Shown here in pieces: positions 41,971 to 51,700 of a stretch of 64,000 nt of DNA. The translations under genes and the position numbers were made by a program. Numbering within the stretch: position 1 is the stretch's first letter; each line of letters opens with the position of its first letter. Origin of the DNA: Flavobacterium sedimenticola. Lineage in GTDB: Bacteria > Bacteroidota > Bacteroidia > Flavobacteriales > Flavobacteriaceae. The DNA lies in NCBI RefSeq assembly GCF_030053345.1, contig NZ_JASGBP010000001.1:124001-188000 (forward strand). The letters run 5' to 3'. The notes under the pieces are model-generated. The model was given only the letters and a program-made list of their open reading frames with translations, searched no databases and was not told the origin of the DNA.

Positions 41971-44900
41971 ATGAAGCACAAATTACTAACGGTTGCTTTA
42001 CTCACTATCAGCAGTATAGCGTTCTCCCAAACCAGAAGCTCACTTTGGAGTGCAACCACCAAAAAAAGCGATATGATTCCGCTGGAAAGCAGAATGATTT
42101 TGCCGGAAAAAAATCTGTTTACATTAGACCTGACACAACTCAGAAACGCCTTGTCCTCAGCGCCTCAAAGAAATGCCAGAAATTCGAATACCGTTATAGC
42201 GATTCCAAATGAAAACGGCGTCTTGGAAAATTTCAGAATTTATGAAAATTCCGCGTTAGCACCGGAACTGGCCGCCCGTTATCCGGAAATTAAATCCTAC
42301 ATCGGAATTGGCATTGACAATCCGACCTCTACCGCTCATTTTAGTTTATCTCCGTTGGGTTTTAAATCAATGATACTGCAAGCCGGCAAATCGGCTGTTT
42401 TTATCGAACCTATTTCTCAGGATTTGAATACTTACACGGTATACCGAAAAGCAGATAAAGTGCAATCTTTAAATCGTTTTGAATGCTCTGTTATCGACAA
42501 CATTGTACCTCAAATTGAAGGCAGTACCTTGAGACCCAATGCTGATGATGCCATGTTGAGAACATTCCGCTTAGCAATGTCGTGTACCGGTGAATACGGA
42601 ACCTACTTTGGAGGGACAAAAGCATTGGCTTTGGCTGCAATTAACAACTCTATTACAAGATGTAACGGTGTTTTTGAAAAAGATTTTGGGGTACGAATGG
42701 TAATCATTGCCAATACCGATTTGGTCATTTATACGAATGCTTCGACAGATCCGTATTCTGCTGCCTCAAGTATGTCGAATTGGAACAATCAGTTACAAAC
42801 AACGCTAACCAATGTTATCGGTGAAGCCAACTATGATGTCGGACACTTGTTCGGAGCTACCGGTGGCGGTGGGAATGCCGGTTGTATCGGTTGTGTTTGC
42901 GTAAACGGTTCTAAAGGAAGAGGGTACACTTCTCCGGCGGACGGAATTCCGTATGGCGACAATTTCGACATCGATTATGTGGCACACGAATTAGGACATC
43001 AATTTGGAGCCAATCATACATTCTCTATGAGTAATGAAGGTACGGGAGCCAACATGGAGCCCGGAAGTGGTTCGACTATTATGGGATATGCCGGGATTAC
43101 TTCTCAGGACATCCAGCCGCACTCGGATGATTATTTTCATGCTATAAGTATCCAACAGGTAACCAACAACATCAAAGCGAAAACGTGTCAAACAAACACA
43201 CCAACCGGAAACGCTGTCCCGACAGCCAACGCCGGAGCCGATTATACTATTCCTAAAAGCACTCCTTTTATGCTAACCGGTTCAGGAACCGACGCTGATG
43301 GTGATGCGCTAACTTACAATTGGGAACAGTTTGATAATGCTGCCAGTACGGCTACAGGAGCCAGTTCGGCCGCAAGTGCCACCCGAACCAGTGGCCCAAC
43401 TTTCCGATCGTATAATTCATCAACATCTCCGGTTCGGTATTTCCCCAGAATTCAATCGGTTTTAGCAGGCGCTACTACGACTGCCGGAAGTGAAATTACA
43501 GTAGAGGCTTTGCCATCGGTCGCCAGAACCATGAATTTCAGATTAACGGTTCGCGATAACAGAGCCGGTGGCTCGGCCAACAATAGTGATGACATGGTGG
43601 TTACTGTGAACGCTACAGCCGGTCCGTTTACCGTAAATTCACCAAACACCGCCGTGACTTATGCCGGTGGTTCTTCACAAACCGTAACTTGGTCGGTAGC
43701 CGGAACCACAGCTAACGGGGTAAACTGTGCTAATGTGGATATTTTACTATCGACTGACGGCGGATTTACCTACCCTATCACTTTAGCTTCAGCTACGCCT
43801 AACGACGGTACTCAAGCCGTTACTATTCCGAATTTAGCCGGAAGCACTAATCGTATTATGGTAAAAGGAACCAATCATATTTTCTTTGATGTATCGAATG
43901 CTAATTTTACGATTACTTCTTCGGCTCCTGACACGACTGCTCCAACAGCAGCTACATTAGCGGCATCCGGAACCACGGCATCTTCTACCAACTTAACTTG
44001 GTCGGGAGCCACGGATAACGTAGCCGTAACCGGGTATGATATATATCAAAACGGTGTTTTCAGAGCGTCAACGGCTTCCACTTCCTTTACGGCATCGGGT
44101 TTGAGTGCTTCCACAACGTACAGCTTTTATGTGATTGCCAAAGACGCGGCCGGCAATGTATCGCCTGCCAGTAATACGGTAAACGTAACGACATTGACTC
44201 CGGACACCACAGCGCCGACAGCGCCGACAGTAAGTGCTTCGGGAACGACTTCGTCTTCGACCAACTTAGCCTGGTCGGGCGCTACCGATAACATAGCGGT
44301 TACTTCTTATGATGTGTACCGAAACGGTTCATTCTTAGCTTCTACAGCAGCTACGTCATACGCCGTGACCGGTTTAACCGCTTCAACAGCATACACTTTC
44401 TATGTAGTGGCCAAAGACGCGGCCGGTAATGCATCGCCAAACAGCAACACTGTAAATGTTACTACCTTAACACCATCGGTTACTTACTGTGCTTCACAAG
44501 GCAACAGTACAGCCGATGAGTACATCAACAGAGTGCAACTGGGCACCATCAACAACTTATCCGGCAATAACGGAGGCTACGGAAACTTTACCGCTTTATC
44601 CACCAACTTGGTACGCGGCACCAGTAATTCCATCACCGTTACACCGGCTTGGACTGCAGCCACCTATAGCGAAGCCTACCGTGTTTGGATTGACTTTAAC
44701 CAAGATGGTGATTTCTTGGATTCGGGGGAACAAGTGGTGAATGTAACCAAAACCAAAACCACTCCTATTGCCAGAAGCTTTACGGTGCCAACCACCGCCT
44801 TATTGGGCGCTACCAGAATGCGTGTATCGATGAAATACAACGCATCACCAACCTCTTGTGAGGTATTCTCATACGGAGAAGTGGAAGATTACACCGTGAA

Positions 44901-45168
44901 CATTACCGCAACAGCTCGTACGGAAGACGCTGTAACTAATGTATTAGCCTTTAGTTTGTATCCGAATCCTGTAAAAGGTGAGGTGTTAAGCATTGCGAAT
45001 TTAGACTCTGCGGCTTCCTATCGAATCTTTAACATGATGGGACAGGAATTAGGCAAGGGCAAAATAGAGAACAACAATGTATACGTTGGTTCGTTAAAAG
45101 CCGGGGCGTATTTAATTGAAATTACCGACGGTACTGCTACAGCAACCAAGCGTTTTATCAAAGAATAA
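41971..45168 (+). CDS. Secreted reprolysin-type metalloprotease with FnIII, GEVEDY and T9SS type A domains
   Basis: 1065 aa, exported by T9SS. Layout: signal peptide (1-19), propeptide (about 20-195), zinc protease domain with HELGHQFGANHTF (339-351; H339, H343, H349 and E340) and downstream SGSTIMGYAGI holding the Met-turn. A beta domain (about 420-650) follows, then two FnIII repeats (about 653-743 and 744-834) that are near-identical in pattern. The GEVEDY domain is at about 838-978 and the C-terminal type A sorting domain (FSLYPNPVKGEVLS..MMGQELGKG..SLKAGAYLIEI) at 990-1065. Two TPDTTAPTAPTV-like linkers separate the FnIII domains. A terminator follows. Confidence 0.92.
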   Translation: MKHKLLTVALLTISSIAFSQTRSSLWSATTKKSDMIPLESRMILPEKNLFTLDLTQLRNALSSAPQRNARNSNTVIAIPNENGVLENFRIYENSALAPELAARYPEIKSYIGIGIDNPTSTAHFSLSPLGFKSMILQAGKSAVFIEPISQDLNTYTVYRKADKVQSLNRFECSVIDNIVPQIEGSTLRPNADDAMLRTFRLAMSCTGEYGTYFGGTKALALAAINNSITRCNGVFEKDFGVRMVIIANTDLVIYTNASTDPYSAASSMSNWNNQLQTTLTNVIGEANYDVGHLFGATGGGGNAGCIGCVCVNGSKGRGYTSPADGIPYGDNFDIDYVAHELGHQFGANHTFSMSNEGTGANMEPGSGSTIMGYAGITSQDIQPHSDDYFHAISIQQVTNNIKAKTCQTNTPTGNAVPTANAGADYTIPKSTPFMLTGSGTDADGDALTYNWEQFDNAASTATGASSAASATRTSGPTFRSYNSSTSPVRYFPRIQSVLAGATTTAGSEITVEALPSVARTMNFRLTVRDNRAGGSANNSDDMVVTVNATAGPFTVNSPNTAVTYAGGSSQTVTWSVAGTTANGVNCANVDILLSTDGGFTYPITLASATPNDGTQAVTIPNLAGSTNRIMVKGTNHIFFDVSNANFTITSSAPDTTAPTAATLAASGTTASSTNLTWSGATDNVAVTGYDIYQNGVFRASTASTSFTASGLSASTTYSFYVIAKDAAGNVSPASNTVNVTTLTPDTTAPTAPTVSASGTTSSSTNLAWSGATDNIAVTSYDVYRNGSFLASTAATSYAVTGLTASTAYTFYVVAKDAAGNASPNSNTVNVTTLTPSVTYCASQGNSTADEYINRVQLGTINNLSGNNGGYGNFTALSTNLVRGTSNSITVTPAWTAATYSEAYRVWIDFNQDGDFLDSGEQVVNVTKTKTTPIARSFTVPTTALLGATRMRVSMKYNASPTSCEVFSYGEVEDYTVNITATARTEDAVTNVLAFSLYPNPVKGEVLSIANLDSAASYRIFNMMGQELGKGKIENNNVYVGSLKAGAYLIEITDGTATATKRFIKE

Positions 45169-45184
45169 CAAAACTTCACTAATA

Positions 45185-45217
45185 AAAAAAACCACTCCGA
45201 AAAGAGTGGTTTTTTTG
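45185..45217 (+). terminator. Terminator of the metalloprotease gene
   Basis: AAACCACTC pairs with GAGTGGTTT around CGAAAA, followed by a T-run. Confidence 0.85.
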
Positions 45218-45226
45218 TGTTTTTAA

Positions 45227-45267
45227 GGAGCGAATCGTTCGGGTGGCTCGGAAATCCTTTTTCCCGC
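45227..45267 (+). repeat. Left 41-nt terminal inverted repeat of the 593-bp element
   Basis: Begins GGAGCGAATCGTTCGGGTGG. It pairs in inverted orientation with 45779-45819 at 37 of 41 positions (first 21 nt identical). Confidence 0.8.
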
Positions 45268-45306
45268 TGTGCGTCTCGTTCGGTAACGAGACTCCCATCG
45301 GGGCTA
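45262..45306 (-). repeat. Dispersed hairpin repeat, family A copy 5
   Basis: On the minus strand: TAGCCCCGATGGGAG, then TCTCGTT pairing AACGAGA, then CGCACAGCGGGA. It overlaps the inner end of the left 41-nt inverted repeat. Confidence 0.6.
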
Positions 45307-45717
45307 GTTACGTTATCTTATCCCTTTTGGAAAGGGTTGTAAAAGGACTATCCTTTTTACCGTATTGGGAATGCTGTTGCGGTGACACCTTCAGTCAGCC
45401 CACTTTAAAAAAAAGCAGAACGAACCATTTCTTTTCATTTCATTACAGCTCGATAGTGTTTTACCTTCCTACATTCATCGATTGCTTTGAATAGCTGCGT
45501 TATAAGCCCCGAAAAGTAAATCTGATGCACAAAGTTATGTCTGAACGTTTTTGAGCCTTTACCGCAAAAGAAAAACGCCGGATGTTTGGATGTAAACAAC
45601 TCTCTCTTTTATTGTCAAGTGCCTTTGCCAAGAAACACGCTTTAATGGAGAATTTTTGTTTATCCCGAAAGGAAATAATTATATCAGCCCTACAAGGAAA
45701 TCGATACGATTGCTGTA

Positions 45718-45784
45718 TAGCCCCGACAGCAGCCAACTACCGCCGAGCCGTGTATTCGGCGTTGGCGTAGTGCGGATGGCGGGA
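45718..45784 (+). repeat. Dispersed hairpin repeat, family A copy 6
   Basis: TAGCCCCGACAGCAGCC, AACTAC, inner stem GCCGA/TCGGC, GTAGTGCGGATGGCGGGA. Close to copy 4. It overlaps the inner end of the right 41-nt inverted repeat. Confidence 0.6.
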
Positions 45785-45819
45785 ACACGGATTGCCGGGC
45801 CACCCGAACGATTCGCTCC
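45779..45819 (-). repeat. Right 41-nt terminal inverted repeat of the 593-bp element
   Basis: Reverse complement begins GGAGCGAATCGTTCGGGTGG, matching 45227-45267 at 37 of 41 positions. Confidence 0.8.
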
Positions 45820-45824
45820 TTCCA

Positions 45825-45856
45825 TAAAAAAAGCCGAACATAACGTTCGGCTTTTG
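45825..45856 (-). terminator. Terminator of the OmpA-family gene / adhesin operon
   Basis: AAGCCGAAC pairs with GTTCGGCTT around ATAAC; on the minus strand a T-run follows. It lies 20 nt past the stop at 45876. Confidence 0.85.
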
Positions 45857-45875
45857 TATTGGAATATGATTGGGT

Positions 45876-47747
45876 TTATTGTGCTACAATCAAGAATTCG
45901 GAACGTCTGTTTTGAGCGTGTTGCTCTTCGGTACAGTCTTTACCACAATCTACTTTAGGCTCTAACTCACCCATTCCTTTAGCGGAAATGCGGCTTGGAT
46001 CGATGCCTTTAGAAATGATGTACTGTGCCGTAGATTTAGCTCTTCTGTCGGACAATCTAAGATTGTATTTGTCGGTTCCGCGGTTATCGGTATGCGATTT
46101 AGCCAAGATAACCAATTTCGAGTTGTTTTTCATGACTTGTACCAACTTGTCTAACTCGAAAGCACCTTCCTGTGTGATGTTGCTCTTGTCGTACTCGAAG
46201 AAGATTGGCTTCAACACGATTTCGGTTGGTGTTACAATGACATCGATAGGTTGTAACGCCGCATCAATTTTGGCTGATGGTCCTTTGCTTGGCGTAATGG
46301 CAAAGGTATTGCCTTCATAACCGTCTTTAGACGCTTGCACTACATACGCTTTGTCGCACTCTACACGGTATTTTACTTCCCCTCTGGCATTCGACATTTC
46401 GGTAGCAATGACGTTTTTCTTATCGTCTAAGATGGAAACGCTGGCGTTGGCCAAAATGGCGCCTGTTTTAGCATCGGTAACCACGATAAGTGCATCGACA
46501 CCACAAACCGGATTTACGATAAAGATGTCGTCGTTACCGTTACGGTTACTCGACAAGAATCCGATATTTTTGGCCCCGTTGAAGGTAAACGCAAAATCGT
46601 CTTTTTCGGTATTTACCGGTTTACCGATGTTGGTGGCTTCAGAACCGTTTGATAAGTCGATTTGGAACACATCCAAACCTCCTAAGCCCGGTTTTCCGCT
46701 TGAGGAAAAGAATAAAGTTTTGTTGTCATCGGCGATGAAAGGGAAACTTTCGTTGCCTTCGGTATTGACTTTATTGCCTAAGTTTTGAGGTTCCCCAAAA
46801 GTACCGTCGGCGTTTACTGCCACTTTCCAGATGTCCACACCGCCAACGCTTCCCGGTCTGTCGGATGAGAAATACAAAGTTTTTCCATCGCGGCTTAAGC
46901 TTGGGTTGCTGGTAGAGAACTCTTTGCTGTTAAACGGCAACATGGTAACATCAGTCCATGAGTCACCGCTTTTAGTCGCCCTGAAGATACTGTTTCTACT
47001 TAGTTTTAATTTGTTGGCTTTGTCTTTTTCAAATGTTTTTTCTCTGAAACTATCACTCGAAAAATAAACCGTATTCCCGTCGGCACTCATCGTTAATGGT
47101 CCGTCGTGGTACTGAGAATTCAAAGAAGTTACCGTTCCGGCATTGGTGATGGTTCCATCGGTATTGTAATCGGCTTTGTACACATCTAAGAACGGTTCAT
47201 CGGTCCAACCGTAACTTTTACGAGCTCCGTTGCGGGCACTGGTAAAGTATAAGGCATTGTCATAAAGTACTGCTCCGAAATCGGACTTGTCGCTACTTAC
47301 GTCGGATGAGTTTACGTTGTACAATTTTGTTTTATCTAACAATCTTGGTACATAATTCGGATTTTCTTTGAAGGCTTTCGCACGAGAATCATTTGGTGCA
47401 GCAGCGGCAAATTTTTGCATTTGCTTGTTCGATTCTTCGTATTTCCCATTAGCTTTCAGCATCTGAGCATAGCGGTAATAGGTTTCAGCATCCTGATTGG
47501 TTTCGGTTGCTCGGGCATACCACTTGGCCGCTTCAGCAGCATTGAACATGTTATAATAGGTGTCGGCCAATTGTTTGTAAACATAAGCGTCCCCTTTGTC
47601 ATTCTCCACCAATTTAAGATAGGCCTTGGCGGCGTCAACATACTCATAGCGTGCAAATAGTTTATCGGCCGCTTTCGTGTCTTTATTTTGAGCCGATATT
47701 GTAAAACTTACCGCTACAAAACTTAATGTTATATATAGATTTTTCAT
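45876..47747 (-). CDS. OmpA family protein, PorE-like (TPR, PD40, CRD, OmpA domains)
   Basis: 623 aa. Signal peptide MKNLYITLSFVAVSFTISAQ; TPR-like helices (about 25-130; AAKAYLKLVENDKGDAYVYK); a WD40/PD40-type propeller (about 150-415) with repeats such as TMSADGNTVYFSS, SLSRDGKTLYFSSDRPG and ADDNKTLFFSSSGKPGLGG; a carboxypeptidase-regulatory-like domain (about 420-490; TDAKTGAILANASVSILDD); and a C-terminal OmpA peptidoglycan-binding domain (KSHTDNRGTDKYNLRLSDRRA). This four-domain order is that of PorE of the T9SS, a periplasmic anchor. Here it is third in an operon with a PorP/SprF-like protein and a type B cargo, so it may be dedicated to that cargo rather than being the core PorE. Confidence 0.88.
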   Translation of the reverse strand: MKNLYITLSFVAVSFTISAQNKDTKAADKLFARYEYVDAAKAYLKLVENDKGDAYVYKQLADTYYNMFNAAEAAKWYARATETNQDAETYYRYAQMLKANGKYEESNKQMQKFAAAAPNDSRAKAFKENPNYVPRLLDKTKLYNVNSSDVSSDKSDFGAVLYDNALYFTSARNGARKSYGWTDEPFLDVYKADYNTDGTITNAGTVTSLNSQYHDGPLTMSADGNTVYFSSDSFREKTFEKDKANKLKLSRNSIFRATKSGDSWTDVTMLPFNSKEFSTSNPSLSRDGKTLYFSSDRPGSVGGVDIWKVAVNADGTFGEPQNLGNKVNTEGNESFPFIADDNKTLFFSSSGKPGLGGLDVFQIDLSNGSEATNIGKPVNTEKDDFAFTFNGAKNIGFLSSNRNGNDDIFIVNPVCGVDALIVVTDAKTGAILANASVSILDDKKNVIATEMSNARGEVKYRVECDKAYVVQASKDGYEGNTFAITPSKGPSAKIDAALQPIDVIVTPTEIVLKPIFFEYDKSNITQEGAFELDKLVQVMKNNSKLVILAKSHTDNRGTDKYNLRLSDRRAKSTAQYIISKGIDPSRISAKGMGELEPKVDCGKDCTEEQHAQNRRSEFLIVAQ

Positions 47748-47766
47748 TGTCGGAATACTTTATAGG

Positions 47767-48684
47767 TTAGAAATATCTAGGCGATTGTGATACTTTTTTC
47801 GAGAAGTTCAAGTCGAATAACAACATGAACTCGTGAGAAGAAGGAGTCACCACATTCAAATCTGAAATAATATGGTCGTAAGCATATCCAATTCTTAAAT
47901 TTGGTGTAATGGCAAAGTTTACCATGGCACCGAAAGAATCTTCTAATCTATAAGTAGCCCCCAATTCTAACTTATCATACAACATAAAGTTGGTTGACAC
48001 ATCGAAAGAAGTTGGTGCATTCAATGATGATTTCACCATAGCGAACGGTTTGAATTTTAAATTCGGGTTAATATCAAACACGTATCCTCCGGTAAAGAAA
48101 TAGTGTAACTCTTCAGTTCCGTACTGTCTGCCGTTAAAATCAAGGTATTTTGTTTTTAACATATTAGGCATGGAAAATGCCAAGTAGTACTTTTGAGTAT
48201 AGTAGAACACTCCCGTTCCGATATTCAGAAAAGTGGTGTTCGGGTTACCACTGCCAAACACATCATCACCAACATCCGGTAACGTTGGATAAATGGTGTT
48301 AAAATCGATTTTGTGCATGGTCAGACCTGCTTTCAAACCGAAAGCAAGTCTGTGTTCACCACCCAAATTTAAAGTATAGGAGAAATCTCCATAGAAGTTG
48401 TTCTCTTCAACAGGACCAATCTTGTCTGAGATCACGGAGAGACCCAATCCTACGTTTCTTCCAACAGGACTATGGATAAAGAAGGTTCCGGTAGTTGGTG
48501 CATCTTCTATTTCCACCCATTGCTTTCTGTAAAGCAAACCTCCTGAAATACTTTCTTTTGATCCTGCGTAAGCCGGATTCATTACACTCATGTTATACAT
48601 ATACTGAGTATAGTGAGGGTCTTGCTGTGCTCTTAACTCTGTTACCACTAAAGTTAATAATGCAATGAAATATATTTTCTTCAT
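47767..48684 (-). CDS. PorP/SprF family T9SS outer-membrane protein
   Basis: 305 aa from the ATG at 48684 (MKKIYFIALLTLVVTELRAQ, signal peptide); 22 upstream codons to 48750 overlap the adhesin gene's end and are rejected. The family signature QDPHYTQYMYNMSVMNPAYAGS follows directly; then LYRKQWVEI and a barrel with aromatic-ending strands. PorP/SprF proteins are needed for export or surface attachment of type B (CHU_C) cargo in Flavobacterium. The genes either side are a type B giant protein (38 nt upstream) and a PorE-like protein (19 nt downstream), so this is almost surely the partner of that cargo. Confidence 0.92.
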   Translation of the reverse strand: MKKIYFIALLTLVVTELRAQQDPHYTQYMYNMSVMNPAYAGSKESISGGLLYRKQWVEIEDAPTTGTFFIHSPVGRNVGLGLSVISDKIGPVEENNFYGDFSYTLNLGGEHRLAFGLKAGLTMHKIDFNTIYPTLPDVGDDVFGSGNPNTTFLNIGTGVFYYTQKYYLAFSMPNMLKTKYLDFNGRQYGTEELHYFFTGGYVFDINPNLKFKPFAMVKSSLNAPTSFDVSTNFMLYDKLELGATYRLEDSFGAMVNFAITPNLRIGYAYDHIISDLNVVTPSSHEFMLLFDLNFSKKVSQSPRYF

Positions 48685-48722
48685 TTTGTTTTGTGTTTTA
48701 TTTGAATGCAAATTAATTTGTC

Positions 48723-51700
48723 CTATTGTGCTCTGTTGATATAGATCCAACCGGTTTTAGTTTCACCGCCTTCTCTTTCTATCACGTAATAATAAGTTCC
48801 GTCAGGCAATTCATCTCCGCTGTCTGATTGACCTTTCCACTCGTTAATGTAATTGCCTTTACTGTATACTTTCATTCCGTAACGGTTAAAGATACTTAAA
48901 TTCTTAACGTTGAATCCATTCAAATCAAAACTGTCATTTAAGCCGTCGTTATTGGCTGAAATCCCTTTTTGAATTACACACGTTATTGCATCCACTTCAA
49001 TATTAGCAGTACTTGAACATCCATTATAGGTAACCGTAACTGTATACGTATCTGCTTCCGTTACCACTACACTTTGTGTAGTTCCGATGGTTGCCCCTGT
49101 ACTATCCTCCCATAAGTAGGTAGCCTGAGCCGGATCAAACGATCCTTCAACCGGAGAAGCCGTAACAACAAAGCTAACACCCTCACAATTTCCGGAAGTA
49201 CTTATTTGTATAGGACTCAACACCGTCACTGTCATAGTGGTGCTGTTGGCACATTGACCCGCATCAGGGTTGAACGTGTAAACTCCTGTAGCAGTAACAT
49301 CAATTGTACTTGGCGACCAAGTTCCCGTAATTCCGTTTGTAGAAGTTGTTGGGAGTGAAGGAACTGTGGTAGCTCCGTTACACAATGGTGCTATTGCATT
49401 GAAAGTTGGCGTTATTTTCGGATTAACAGTTATGGTTAATGTGGCAGCTGAAGCACATTGACCGGCTGTTGGTGTAAAGGTATACGTAGTTGTTGCCGTA
49501 TTATTTAAAGCAGGTGACCACGTTCCGTTGTACCCATTCAACGAAGTTGTTGGGAGTGCTGCTAGAACATCTCCTTCACATATCGCTGCTACCGGATCGA
49601 AGGTAGCTTGAATTGGTTGATTGACAGTTATTGTCAGAGTTCCCACATCGGCACATTGTCCGGCATTAGGGGTAAAGGTATAAACAGCAGTTTGCGTATT
49701 ATCAACTGTCGACGGACTCCATGTTCCGGCATATCCTTCTAATGAAGTTGACGGTAAAGAAACTGCATCACCGTTACAAATAGTAATGGCATTAAATGTC
49801 GCCGGAATCTTTTGATTAACTGTTACAGTCAAAGAAGCTACAGCCGCACAGAAGCTAGGGTCCGGGATAAACACATACGTTGCCGTTTGTGTATTATCTA
49901 CTGTTGATGGAACCCAAGTACCGGTAACTCCTTCAATAGAAGCAGCCGGTAAGGTAACTGCATCTCCGTTACAGATAGTAATCGGATTGAATGTTGTTGT
50001 TGTTTGACCGCCTATCGGATCAATTGTAACTGTAAATGGTAATGACAAACAACCGGTAACAACATCACGAACAATGATAGTGTGATCTCCTGATGTTAAA
50101 CCACTGAAAATTGTACCTGATTGGAATGAACCGTTATCGATGCTGTACTCATAAATAGAACCTGATGGTAAAGCATACGTTCCGACATTGGTATAGTCTT
50201 CCGGATCAATAGCGGTCCAATCTGCCGCATTCCATGTTGTACTTGGTACAACCGCTGTATTATTTCTTCGGTACGTATATCCCGGCTGACTGCTTGGTGT
50301 AAATGCAACACCATCAATTCTACCCCAAATATCAATATCAACATTAGCAGTGGTAGACAACCTGATGTTATCATCTGTGTTCACACCCGTACAAGATGCG
50401 AAAACCAAGTTAGGCACTACACCTCCCAAATTAGTAGCACTACCAACAGCCACTACAAAAGTACTGTTGTTATTCAAGATACCGGACAATGCATTGTCAC
50501 AAGAAGTGGTTACCGTTGACGAACCGTTATTGAACGTTCTTAACTTATAGTTACTCAAATCTACCGAAGCTCCTGTTCCGTTGAAAATTTCGATGTAAGT
50601 CAAGGCTCCTGAGTTAGCATCTGTTACTTCGGAAATGAATAAATTGGATGGTAAACCGGCTCCGGAAGATAATGGTGAGGTAACCTCCACGGTACCCGTA
50701 GGAGTAGCGCATGTTGGTTGAGTCACATTTACCGTTGGTGAAGGAGCAGTGTTTATAGTTACCGTGAAAGATTTTTCATTAGAACAACCTAAAGGACTCA
50801 CGGCGTAAATATAAATTTGTTGGTTGGTTGTAATTAAATCCCCTGCATTCAATTGATTTCCTGTTCCGCCCGGAGCGTCATAATAATTTCCAACGGTTAA
50901 TGCCGGTAAAGCATAACTGTTACAAACTTGAACTGATGCCGGTTGTGTAATGTTAGGTATCGCTTGAATCTCAACTTGTGCCGTAGGATTAGCTCCCATA
51001 CAAACACTTGAGCCCGGCAATGAATACATAATAGTATAGTTTCCAGGAGAACTCAAACTCGGGCTAATAGCACCGGTATTGACATCAATGTATAAACCTG
51101 CACTCGGACTAACAGAATAAGTTCCTCCTGTTGTTCCTGATTGTGTCACATTATACACTGCTGTATCACTTTGACAGTAGGCCGGAGCACTGTATTGAAT
51201 AGTTGCCGTAGACGGTGTTACTAAACTTATGGTAAAAGTATACTCTTTAGCCGGACAAGTTACAGTAGCTGCTACTGAATTAAGCACTACATAGTTACCT
51301 GGTGCACTCGCTTGTAAATCAATCTCACCGGTTGTGGTGTTAGCAAATACCAACCCTGTTGGTGTTCCCGGTAATAGAGAGAATACACCAGATACCGAAC
51401 CTTGCGGGATTGTCGGAATAGGGTTTGCAACACTCGGATCAATACAATATGTCGGTGAAGAATACGCGAAGTCAGCATCCGGACAACATAACGTTTGACC
51501 TGATCCTGTGGTATTCGCGTTTGTTTGTGTTAATGTAATATAACCCGGTTGATTGGAGAAGTTTGTAATTAAAATGACATAAAACTGACCTGCAACCGCA
51601 TTAGCAATATTAAAGTTTTCAGTTGGTGCAGCCGAATAACTACATCCTGTTGTCAAACCTGTTAAAGGAGCCTGACCACCCGCGATGGCGGCACAAACTT

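Larger units (their letters stand above)
45227..45819. mobile_element. 593-bp non-coding element bounded by 41-nt inverted repeats
   Basis: No open frame in it looks coding. Next to each 41-nt end lies a family A repeat, both with their TAGCCCC ends facing inwards (45306 on minus, 45718 on plus). The interior holds two hairpins (CCCTTTTGGAAAGGG; GTAAAAGGACTATCCTTTTTAC). No clear target-site duplication is seen outside the ends. It may be a MITE-like remnant or a product of inverted duplication. It separates two convergent transcription units. Confidence 0.6.

Noticed and set aside
45227..45819. Short open frames inside the 593-bp element
   Set aside because: Several frames of 60-100 codons exist on both strands but they overlap one another and the inverted repeats, with no domain or start signal.
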